Assembly: GCA_937983305.1 (NCBI GenBank)
Contig: CALKAJ010000138.1
Location: forward strand, 1-15,288
Source: an uncultured Ignavibacteriota bacterium
GTDB lineage: Bacteria > Bacteroidota > Ignavibacteria > Tepidaquicellales > Tepidaquicellaceae
Direction: 5' to 3'
DNA: 15,288 nucleotides
Position numbers and translations under genes: made by a program. Position 1 is the first letter of the stretch, and every line of letters begins with the position of its first letter. Below, piece by piece: positions 1-6,747 of this stretch. The notes beneath the pieces are model-generated. The model had not been told where the DNA came from. It saw nothing but the letters and a program-made list of their open reading frames with translations, and did no database searches.

Positions 1-50
1 GGCGACCCCCGAGATCTACACTCTTTCCCTACACGACGCTCTTCCGATCT
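1..50 (+). other. Illumina P5/TruSeq adapter remnant (not genomic)
   Basis: These bases match the 3' part of the Illumina P5/TruSeq universal adapter, from GGCGACC through GAGATCTACAC and on to GCTCTTCCGATCT, with a single difference at base 8 (C where the adapter has A). The match ends exactly at the adapter's last base, GATCT, at base 50. This is untrimmed sequencing adapter at a contig end, so nothing in it should be read as biology. The adapter happens to be stop-free in the frame of the gene that follows, so it would be translated as a false N-terminus if left in place. Confidence 0.97.
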
Positions 51-1493
51 GTACCCGAAGAACTCCTTATGGAATACCTGTATGCCGCCGATATATACAT
101 AACTCCATACCTGAACGAAGCTCAAATTACAAGCGGAACTTTGTCTTATGCAATCGGTGCGGGTACCGCAGTTCTTTCCACTCCATACTGGCACGCACAG
201 GAATTGCTTGCAGACGGCAGAGGGGTCTTATTCGATTTTCATAATTATGAACAGCTTGGAGATATTCTTCTTGACTTGCTGGATAATCCTGATAAAATTG
301 AGCATCTCAGAGAATCAGCGGTTGAATACGGGCATAAACTTAAATGGCCAAAAATCGGAGCAAAATATATTAATACTGCAAAACAGGCAATCCAAAATTT
401 CTCATTTGTTAAAAAAGAAAAACAAACCATTCTTGATCCTCTTCTTTTGCCTGATTTCACTTTGTCTCATATAAAGCGGCTTACGGATGATACGGGAATT
501 GTTCAGCATGCAAAATACGGTATTCCAAATCTTAAAGAGGGATATTGCCTTGATGATAATGCAAGAGCACTTCTTATGACTGCAATGGCACAATATAAAA
601 ATATTACTGATGATAACTCAAATCTTATGCCGATATATCTCAGCTATATTCATTATATGCAAAATGATGACGGGTCCTTTAGAAATTTTTTAAGTTTTAA
701 CAGAAATTTTCTCGATAAAGTCGGCTCCGAAGATTCATTCGGAAGAACAATCTGGGCTTTGGGTTTTATAATTTATAGTTTTCCAAAAGAATCGTATCAA
801 ATGTTAGGACTTGATATTTTTAATAAATCCATCCCTTTTTTCAATCATCTTAAATATCCGAGGGGTATTGCCAACACAATCATCGGAGTATCTTATTATT
901 ATAAACGCTTTCCGGAAGATAATCCCGTAAAGAATCTTATGTATGAAATGACATCTAAATTATTATCTGCCTACAACAAAGAAAAATCGGGTGAATGGCA
1001 CTGGTTTGAAAATATTTTGACTTATGATAATGCAATTATTCCTCTTGCTTTATTCCATTCGGCAGAGATATTTAATGATGAAAAAATTCTTAAGACCGCA
1101 ATTGAATCAGCTTTATTTCTTGAAAGTAAAACTATGAAAGCAGGTCATCTTAAGTTAATTGGAAGCAACGGATGGTATCATAAAAATTCCGGGTGTGCAA
1201 GTTTTGCACAGCAGTCTATTGATGCAATGGGTATGGTATTGTTATTTTATAAGGCTTACAAAGTTACAAAGGAAAAAAATTATCTCAATAAAATGTTTAT
1301 GTCTTATATGTGGTATATGGGAGAAAACGATTTGAAAATTCCAGTTTACGATTATGAAACCGGCGGCTGCAATGACGGTCTTGAAGATTACGGATTAAAT
1401 AAAAATCAGGGTGCCGAAAGTACTATCGCATACTTAATTTCACACCTCACCGTTTTAAATGCTTTTGAATTTGAATTTGAATATGAGAAGTAA
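51..1493 (+). CDS. GT4 glycosyltransferase fused to an all-helical (six-hairpin-like) domain, 5' truncated
   Basis: This is the C-terminal part of a bifunctional-looking sugar enzyme; its true start lies off the contig. The frame is open from base 51 (V-P-E-E-L-L before the ATG at 69), so the ATG at 69 is internal. With that Met as residue 1, residues 1-110 are the donor-binding half of a GT-B family 4 glycosyltransferase (DIYITPYLNEAQITSGTLSY, then STPYWHAQELLADGRG). The usual second Glu of the E-x7-E motif is not evident. Residues about 125-474 form a helix-rich domain with conserved-looking acidic and aromatic patches (GYCLDDNARALL, DSFGRTIWALGF, HWFENILTYDNA, DGLEDYGLNKNQGAEST), resembling (alpha/alpha)6 glycosidase-like toroids. 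The helical domain's role is unknown. The next gene starts inside its 3' end, implying a translationally coupled operon of mannoside metabolism. The GT4 assignment is firm; donor and acceptor sugars are not determined. Confidence 0.85.
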   Translation, partial: VPEELLMEYLYAADIYITPYLNEAQITSGTLSYAIGAGTAVLSTPYWHAQELLADGRGVLFDFHNYEQLGDILLDLLDNPDKIEHLRESAVEYGHKLKWPKIGAKYINTAKQAIQNFSFVKKEKQTILDPLLLPDFTLSHIKRLTDDTGIVQHAKYGIPNLKEGYCLDDNARALLMTAMAQYKNITDDNSNLMPIYLSYIHYMQNDDGSFRNFLSFNRNFLDKVGSEDSFGRTIWALGFIIYSFPKESYQMLGLDIFNKSIPFFNHLKYPRGIANTIIGVSYYYKRFPEDNPVKNLMYEMTSKLLSAYNKEKSGEWHWFENILTYDNAIIPLALFHSAEIFNDEKILKTAIESALFLESKTMKAGHLKLIGSNGWYHKNSGCASFAQQSIDAMGMVLLFYKAYKVTKEKNYLNKMFMSYMWYMGENDLKIPVYDYETGGCNDGLEDYGLNKNQGAESTIAYLISHLTVLNAFEFEFEYEK

Positions 1494-2436
1494 TACTAAA
1501 CCTGAAAAAAATATTGTTTCGCGTTATCACGGAAACCCGATACTAACTAAAGATGATGTGCCTTATGAGGTCGCAACTGTTCATAATGCCGGTGCCGTAA
1601 AATTTAACGGAAAATATATTTTAATTTTTCGTTCGCATCTTCTTAACGGAAGAAGCATATTAGGAATTGCCGAAAGCGATGACGGATTTAGTTTTACTGT
1701 CCGCCCGGTGCCGTTTATGATTCCTTCCGGTGAAGGAGAATTTAAGCTGTACGAAGAATTTGGAATTGAAGATCCGCGAATAACCTTTATTGACGGCGAA
1801 TATATTATTACATATAGTGCTTATTCAAGATACGGCGTAAGAATCGGACTTGCCAAAACTAAAGATTTTAAAACCGTTGAAAGATTTTCATTTATCACTG
1901 AAACGGATTACCGTAATGCTGTTATTTTTCCGGAAAAGTTTGACGGACATTATGTCAGGCTCGTTCGTCCGCATTCTGATATTTCTCCCTGGTCAATCTG
2001 GATTTCGTATTCACCCGATTTAAAATATTGGGGCGAATCAAAGGTTATTATGCGTCCCGTAAAATATCATTGGGATGAAATGAAAATCGGTCCGGGTGCT
2101 CCGCCGATTAGAACGGATAAGGGCTGGCTTAGTATCTACCACGGAGTTTTTGCAACTATGGATGGTAGTGTTTACAGGCTCGGAGTTGCTTTGCATGATT
2201 TGTTTGACCCGTCAATAATAATCGGGGTTTCTGATAATTGGATTTTACAGCCCGAAGAAGTTTATGAAATAACAGGATATGTACATAATGTTGTTTTTAC
2301 TTGCGGAGCTGTTCCAGAAGATGACGGAAGCGTAAAAATTTATTGGGGCGGTGCGGATAAGGTTATGTGTGTCGGTGTCGCAGTTATTGACGAACTTGTT
2401 GATTTATGTCTGAATAATTCCCGGGATGCATTATGA
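1483..2436 (+). CDS. GH130 family beta-mannoside phosphorylase-type enzyme
   Basis: The protein is a five-bladed beta-propeller enzyme of glycoside hydrolase family 130. Characterised members mostly phosphorolyse beta-mannosides, releasing alpha-mannose 1-phosphate, and some are hydrolases. Numbering from the alternative upstream ATG at 1459 (325 aa), the signature GIEDPRI places the catalytic Asp at 105. Residues spaced like the family's phosphate ligands are all present: Arg152 and Arg170 around the FPEKFDGHYVRLVRP segment, Lys209 in MKIGPGAPPIR, and His228 in SIYHGV. This favours a phosphorylase over a hydrolase. There is no signal peptide, so it is cytoplasmic. I prefer the ATG at 1483 (317 aa): it leaves an 11-base overlap with the preceding gene, and the residues added by 1459 only read through a TTTGAA hexamer repeat. 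The stop overlaps the next start as ATGA. Linkage specificity is not resolvable from sequence alone. Confidence 0.9.
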   Translation: MRSNTKPEKNIVSRYHGNPILTKDDVPYEVATVHNAGAVKFNGKYILIFRSHLLNGRSILGIAESDDGFSFTVRPVPFMIPSGEGEFKLYEEFGIEDPRITFIDGEYIITYSAYSRYGVRIGLAKTKDFKTVERFSFITETDYRNAVIFPEKFDGHYVRLVRPHSDISPWSIWISYSPDLKYWGESKVIMRPVKYHWDEMKIGPGAPPIRTDKGWLSIYHGVFATMDGSVYRLGVALHDLFDPSIIIGVSDNWILQPEEVYEITGYVHNVVFTCGAVPEDDGSVKIYWGGADKVMCVGVAVIDELVDLCLNNSRDAL

Positions 2437-3443
2437 AAGTTGCATTATTATCGCCGGTTGTCTGGAGAACTCCGCCAAGAAAATACGGTCCCTGGGAGCA
2501 GGTTGCTTCCAATATAGCTGAAGGTTTAATAGAAAAAGGAATAGATGTTACATTGTTTGCAACAGGCGATTCAATTACTTCGGGGAAGCTCGATTTTGTT
2601 ATTGAAAAACCTTACGGCGAAGATACAACTCTTGATGCAAAAGTCTGCGAATGTTTGCACATAAGTCACGTTATGGAAAAAGCCGGCGGGTTTGATATTA
2701 TTCATAATAATTACGACTTTCTTCCGCTTACGTATTCCCGTCTGATAAAGACTCCAATGGTAACTACGATTCACGGCTTCTCTTCAGAAAAAATTATTCC
2801 TGTTTTTAAAAAATACAACAATGGAAATTTCTATGTTTCAATCAGCAATTCCGACAGAAGTTCTGAACTGGAATACATTGCAACGATTTATAACGGCATT
2901 AACGAAAAGGATTTTACTTTCAGAAAAAACCCCGGCAATTATCTTTTGTTCTTCGGGCGTATCCATCCCGAAAAAGGAACATTTGAATCTATTCAAGTTG
3001 CAAAAAAAGCCGGAATGAAATTGATAATTTCAGGTTTAATACAAGACAAAAATTATTTCAAAGAAAAAATTAAACCGGAATTAAATAATGAAGATATCAT
3101 TTATGCCGGAAATTCCAACTCTGAAAAACGGAATGAACTTATGGGAGGTGCCTTTGCTTTGCTTCATCCAATTTCTTTCGATGAACCTTTTGGCTTAAGT
3201 GTAGTGGAATCTTTTTTTTGCGGTACTCCAGTAATTGCTTTTAACAGAGGCTCTATGCCTGAACTTATTATTAACGGCAAAACCGGATTTCTTGTGTCCG
3301 GTATTGATGAGGCAGTTGAAGCCCTGCAAGACCTGAAAAATCTTAAGAGAGAAGATTGCCGCAAACTTGCAGAAGAAAAATTTACCCGCTCAAAAATGGC
3401 GGATAACTATTTTGACGTGTATAACAAAATTATCGGTAAATAA
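2433..3443 (+). CDS. GT4 family glycosyltransferase
   Basis: This is a complete 336-residue GT-B retaining glycosyltransferase of family 4. The N-terminal Rossmann half opens with MKVALLSPVVWRTPP, a glycine/proline loop typical of acceptor-side binding, and includes DIIHNNYDFLPL and TTIHG (about residues 88-115). The C-terminal half has FFGRIHPEKG (Arg176 and Lys181, usual donor-phosphate contacts) and the E-x7-E motif EPFGLSVVE (Glu251/Glu259), followed by GTPVIAFNRGSMPELI. There is no signal peptide or membrane helix, so it probably acts in the cytoplasm or at the inner membrane face. Its ATG overlaps the GH130 stop by four bases (ATGA), so translation is probably coupled. The partner genes point to mannose-containing products, but the donor sugar (GDP-mannose being the obvious candidate) is inference. 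Confidence 0.92.
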   Translation: MKVALLSPVVWRTPPRKYGPWEQVASNIAEGLIEKGIDVTLFATGDSITSGKLDFVIEKPYGEDTTLDAKVCECLHISHVMEKAGGFDIIHNNYDFLPLTYSRLIKTPMVTTIHGFSSEKIIPVFKKYNNGNFYVSISNSDRSSELEYIATIYNGINEKDFTFRKNPGNYLLFFGRIHPEKGTFESIQVAKKAGMKLIISGLIQDKNYFKEKIKPELNNEDIIYAGNSNSEKRNELMGGAFALLHPISFDEPFGLSVVESFFCGTPVIAFNRGSMPELIINGKTGFLVSGIDEAVEALQDLKNLKREDCRKLAEEKFTRSKMADNYFDVYNKIIGK

Positions 3444-3449
3444 TAACCC

Positions 3450-4913
3450 TTAATTTTGTTCAAGCAATTTTGATATTAAGGTTTTCAAATTAACTGTTGC
3501 AAAACTTGAGGCATAATCGGAAATTGCATAAGGAATAACAAGAGATTTATTGTGAATAATAGAGCCGCAGGAATAAACAACATTTGGAACATAACCTTCC
3601 CTTTCATCTTCATTTGGAACTATCAACGGCTCCTTCAAACTTCCAATTACTTTCGTGGGTTCATTTAAATCGAGCAGCAAAGCTCCAATGGAATATTTTC
3701 TCATCTGACCTACTCCGTGTGTTATCACAATCCATCCTTCCGGTGTTTCAATCGGAGAGCCGCAATTCCCCACCTGTATTAATTCCCAGTTATAAGTCGG
3801 TTCGCGAAGCAAGGTTGCGGTTTCCCACAAACTTATATTATCCGAAAACATAATATAATGACTAACTCCGTCCAAACGGGATAACATTGCATAATGTCCG
3901 TTGATTTTTCTCGGAAAAAGTGCAAAGTTTTTATCTTTTATACATTCGCCGTGAAGAGGAAGATTTTTAAAATAATAAAAATCCTTTGTCTCAAGAAGCT
4001 TTGGAAGAATTGTATATCCGTCATAAGCAGTATAAGTGGCATAAAAAACAGATTCACCGCTTTCTTCAACAAATTTAACAAACCTTGCATCTTCAACTCC
4101 GTTGCTTTCAGTGCTTGATACCGGAAATATGGTTCTTTCCGAAATATCAGTGTCCTGAGAAAAAACCATTTCATAATGTGATTTTGCCAGCCACATCATC
4201 TGATTCAGCGTCTTTTCCTGGTCAAGATCTATCTTATTTTTCTTTGCATTGTTAATGGTATTTTTAAATTCCGAATAATAAAAGAAATCTCCAAGTTTGT
4301 TTAATATGTCTTTTGAAATTTCGTTTGAGATTTCGTGCTCATTCAGTAATACTGCGAATTCCTCCTTGTCATATACAAATCCCTTTATAATTTCCGCTTC
4401 ACTAATATAATTTCCCTGAGGATCGAAATGCAGATTGCAATCTCTGTCTATTATGCCTGCCCTGAATACTATTGATGAGATATGGCTTTCACCTGTAGCC
4501 CTGAAACTGACTATAATTCTTTTCTGTCCCTCTTCAAGTTCATTCTGATCGGGATGCTCTACAATGGACGGATTGAATAGAGCAGCCGACTCGATTGAAT
4601 ACTCCATTGTAAAAAATGAACCGATTAAAAGCTTTTTAGTAGGCGAAACTTTTTCTATACTTCCGGCTATTTGATTGATATAAGGTATAATTCTTGAGAA
4701 ATTCTTTTGAAATATTTTTGTAATATTCCTGTGACGCTTTGCAAATTCTCTTAATACAGTATTCAGAGATGATTCTGCTTCGCTCTCGCTGAATTCCAGA
4801 ACTTTTTTTATTATACCCTTGGCTTTAATTTCGCTGTGCTCGAAAAATCTTGTTATAACCCTTTTCGAATCGGGATAGATGCGGTCTCTTTTTCTGTCAA
4901 CTGAAATTCTCAT
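3450..4913 (-). CDS. Long GH130-like protein (mannoside phosphorylase/hydrolase relative)
   Basis: A 487-residue GH130 relative, about 150 residues longer than the plus-strand GH130. Residues 1-95 are a charged helical N-terminal extension (RDRIYPDSKRVITRFF, then RHRNITKIFQKNFS). The propeller starts around FFTMEYSIESAALFNPSI at about 100 and is interrupted by a helical insert at about 185-250. The catalytic-Asp motif is NGVEDARF (Asp275). Aligned by eye with the other GH130, the phosphate-ligand positions read Lys328, Arg346, Gln380 and His399. The Lys seen in the other copy is therefore replaced by Gln, in the segment QVGNCGSPIETPEGW. It has no signal peptide and is cytoplasmic. It converges on the GT4/GH130 operon with only 6 bases between stops, so the two units probably belong to one pathway but have separate promoters. 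Family membership is firm; phosphorylase, hydrolase or transferase activity is open. Confidence 0.87.
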   Translation of the reverse strand: MRISVDRKRDRIYPDSKRVITRFFEHSEIKAKGIIKKVLEFSESEAESSLNTVLREFAKRHRNITKIFQKNFSRIIPYINQIAGSIEKVSPTKKLLIGSFFTMEYSIESAALFNPSIVEHPDQNELEEGQKRIIVSFRATGESHISSIVFRAGIIDRDCNLHFDPQGNYISEAEIIKGFVYDKEEFAVLLNEHEISNEISKDILNKLGDFFYYSEFKNTINNAKKNKIDLDQEKTLNQMMWLAKSHYEMVFSQDTDISERTIFPVSSTESNGVEDARFVKFVEESGESVFYATYTAYDGYTILPKLLETKDFYYFKNLPLHGECIKDKNFALFPRKINGHYAMLSRLDGVSHYIMFSDNISLWETATLLREPTYNWELIQVGNCGSPIETPEGWIVITHGVGQMRKYSIGALLLDLNEPTKVIGSLKEPLIVPNEDEREGYVPNVVYSCGSIIHNKSLVIPYAISDYASSFATVNLKTLISKLLEQN

Positions 4914-5196
4914 TGCTTTTGTTTTAAAGTTAAGTTACTCGTTCATTTACCAAAATGAAATGGAATTATCAAATAAGTGCATTTAAAGAATTTTTTATCC
5001 GGCTGCTTTTTACACTTATTTATAACTAAAATACAAGTTATATTAAAAAGTATTTTAATATTTTACTGATATTTATTTATCACGTTTTTTCACACCTAAT
5101 GAGATAAATTCACTCGTCTATATTAAAAACAGTTTTAAATATTTTATTAATTAGTAATGCTTTGGCAAAGCGTTATTTATAAACGATTGAATTTAT
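4914..5196. promoter_or_regulatory. Divergent intergenic region with inverted repeats (GH130-like / flavoprotein promoters)
   Basis: A very AT-rich 283-base spacer between divergent genes, so it must hold promoters for both. Three dyads are visible. TTCATTT/AAATGAA (4942-4948 and 4953-4959, 4-base loop) lies just upstream of the minus-strand gene. A perfect 9-bp inverted repeat AAATAAGTG/CACTTATTT (4971-4979 and 5013-5021) has arms 33 bases apart. GCTTTG-G-CAAAGC (5159-5171) lies close to the plus-strand start. No clear promoter hexamers could be assigned and no small gene is evident. Confidence 0.45.
5154..5176. promoter_or_regulatory. Candidate operator dyad upstream of the flavoprotein gene
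   Basis: A perfect 6-bp inverted repeat (GCTTTG, central G, CAAAGC; 5159-5171) extends outward to 9 of 11 matching positions per arm (5154-5164 against 5166-5176). It ends 20 bases before the ATG at 5197, where a dimeric repressor would block transcription or where an mRNA hairpin could form. It is not followed by a T tract, so it is not a simple terminator. The regulator is unknown. Confidence 0.4.
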
Positions 5197-6315
5197 ATGA
5201 ACCTGAATAACATAAAAGAATTAGTAATCGGAGATTTATTTGCGAAAATTCCTATAATACAAGGAGGTATGGGGGTCAGAATTTCCCTCTCAAATCTCGC
5301 CGCAGCAGTCGCTAACGAAGGCGGAATCGGAGTAATTGCAACCGCCGGAATCGGGCTCGAAGAGCCGGATACTCATACAAACTTCCTCGAAGCAAGCATC
5401 AGGGCGCTAAGAAAAGAAATTCAAAAAGCGAGAGAAAAAACTAAAGGAATACTCGGCGTTAATATTATGGGTGCTTTAACAAATTATGCCGATATGATTA
5501 ATGCAAGTATTGAAGAAAAAATTGACATAATTTTCTCCGGTGCGGGACTTCCGCTTCATCTTCCGCAGTTTCTGAAAAAAGATTCCAAAACAAAGTTAGT
5601 CCCGATTGTTTCATCGGCAAGAGCTACTAATATCATAGCAAAATCCTGGACTGAAAAATACAATTATCCTCCGGATGCAGTAGTAGTTGAAGGACCTATG
5701 GCAGGCGGACATCTCGGATTTAAAAAAGAACAAATCGAAGATATTGATTTTGTTCTTGAAAAAATAATCCCTGAAGTTGTTGAAATTCTTAAACCCTACG
5801 AGAAAAAATACAATAAACTTATTCCCGTAATTGCCGCAGGCGGAATTTATACCGGCGAAGATATTTATAAGTATTTTCAACTTGGTGCTTCGGGAGTTCA
5901 AATGGGAACAAGATTTGTTGCCACAAATGAATGTGACGCTTCAAATGCATTCAAGCAATCATACATAGATTCCGAAGAAAAAGATATTGTGATAATTAAA
6001 AGCCCTGTTGGAATGCCCGGAAGAGCAATTAATAATAAATTTATTGAAGATGTTGAAGACGGGAAAAAACAACCGTTTAAATGTCCCTACCATTGCATTA
6101 AAACCTGCGATTATAAAACTACCCCATATTGCATCGCATTTGCATTAGCAAATGCCTACAAAGGAAATTTTAAACACGGGTTTGCATTTGCGGGCGAAAA
6201 TGCTTTCAGAGTTAAAGAAGTAATTTCGGTTAAAGAGTTGATGCAAACTTTGGTTAAAGAGTTTAAAGAAGCGGCATCTGTGTTTAACGGAAACGCTTCA
6301 GGTTCTAACGCTTGA
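5197..6315 (+). CDS. Nitronate monooxygenase / FabK-like FMN flavoprotein
   Basis: A 372-residue TIM-barrel flavoenzyme of the nitronate monooxygenase (2-nitropropane dioxygenase) superfamily, which uses FMN to oxidise nitronates; the related FabK reduces enoyl-ACP. It has the N-terminal PIIQGGMGVRIS, GGIGVIATAGIG (about 42-53), GVNIMGA (87-93), the catalytic-His segment EGPMAGGHLG (His172), and the FMN-phosphate loops PVIAAGGIYTGEDI (about 210-223) and GASGVQMGTRFVAT (230-243). It is cytoplasmic. After the barrel there is an unusual cysteine cluster, CPYHCIKTCDYKTTPYC (Cys296, 300, 304, 312), which could bind a metal or Fe-S centre. It is a single gene behind its own promoter region with a dyad just upstream. 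The superfamily call is firm. The substrate is not known, and detoxification of nitronates versus a lipid-related reductase cannot be separated here. Confidence 0.85.
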   Translation: MNLNNIKELVIGDLFAKIPIIQGGMGVRISLSNLAAAVANEGGIGVIATAGIGLEEPDTHTNFLEASIRALRKEIQKAREKTKGILGVNIMGALTNYADMINASIEEKIDIIFSGAGLPLHLPQFLKKDSKTKLVPIVSSARATNIIAKSWTEKYNYPPDAVVVEGPMAGGHLGFKKEQIEDIDFVLEKIIPEVVEILKPYEKKYNKLIPVIAAGGIYTGEDIYKYFQLGASGVQMGTRFVATNECDASNAFKQSYIDSEEKDIVIIKSPVGMPGRAINNKFIEDVEDGKKQPFKCPYHCIKTCDYKTTPYCIAFALANAYKGNFKHGFAFAGENAFRVKEVISVKELMQTLVKEFKEAASVFNGNASGSNA

Positions 6316-6386
6316 AAAAATAACAGCTTAGAAGCAATTAAATTAACTCCTGTTTTATACCTCAAAAAATAGGATTTATTCAAGGC

Positions 6387-6400
6387 TTGAAAATTTTCAA
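6387..6400. repeat. Perfect 14-bp palindrome upstream of rpmE
   Basis: TTGAAAATTTTCAA is a perfect palindrome 46 bases before the L31 start. It could be an operator for rpmE, but the composition is low-complexity and AT-rich, so chance is a real alternative. Confidence 0.3.
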
Positions 6401-6446
6401 ATAAATTGTTAAATTTGTTTTTTATTAAATAGATATATCAGAGGAT

Positions 6447-6665
6447 ATGAAGAAGAGTACACATCCGAAATACTACAAATGCGATGTTATTTGCAACTGC
6501 GGTGAAAATAGAGGCGTTTTATTTACAACTCGCTCCACTGTTCCTGAAATTAAAGTTGAAATTTGTTCTCTATGTCATCCATTTTTTACCGGTACACAGA
6601 AAATTGTTGATACCGCAGGTAGAGTAGAGAAATTCCTGAAAAAATATGGAAAAACTACGAAATAA
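6447..6665 (+). CDS. rpmE: 50S ribosomal protein L31, zinc-binding form
   Basis: A 72-residue bL31, a protein of the large ribosomal subunit at the central protuberance that bridges to the 30S head. Length and sequence fit the family: [16 protein letters not shown] at the N-terminus, CxC at Cys16/Cys18, then Cys40 and Cys43 in [13 protein letters not shown], followed by [14 protein letters not shown]. The four cysteines make it the zinc-containing (C+) version rather than the zinc-free paralogue made under zinc starvation. A GAGG lies only two bases before the ATG, so it is a poor ribosome site. The gene is monocistronic: its own upstream spacer carries a palindrome, and a strong hairpin-plus-T-tract terminator follows. 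Identification is very secure. Confidence 0.97.
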   Translation: MKKSTHPKYYKCDVICNCGENRGVLFTTRSTVPEIKVEICSLCHPFFTGTQKIVDTAGRVEKFLKKYGKTTK

Positions 6666-6693
6666 ATACAAGTATTTCTTTTAAACAAAGTTT

Positions 6694-6724
6694 AGCCGGA
6701 TTCTGACAAAACCGGCTTTTTTTA
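6694..6724 (+). terminator. Rho-independent terminator after rpmE
   Basis: AGCCGG (6694-6699) pairs with CCGGCT (6712-6717) over a 12-base loop and runs straight into seven T residues, ending 24 bases before the next start. This makes rpmE a separate transcript from the GlmU-like gene. Confidence 0.8.
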
Positions 6725-6747
6725 TTTCTAATTTTAAATTTTTTTCT

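Noticed and set aside
69..71. ATG at 69 as the start of the first glycosyltransferase
   Set aside because: The frame continues upstream to base 51 with plausible GT4 residues, and the GT-B N-terminal half is missing. The gene is cut by the adapter junction.
187..205. TGGCACG...TTGC as a sigma-54 promoter inside the first gene
   Set aside because: The distance between GG and GC is 14 rather than 10 bases, and it lies inside coding sequence.
1464..1481. Three TTTGAA hexamers before the GH130 start as a phase-variation switch
   Set aside because: Only three copies, and six-base slippage would not change frame. They simply encode FEFEFE at the end of the upstream protein.
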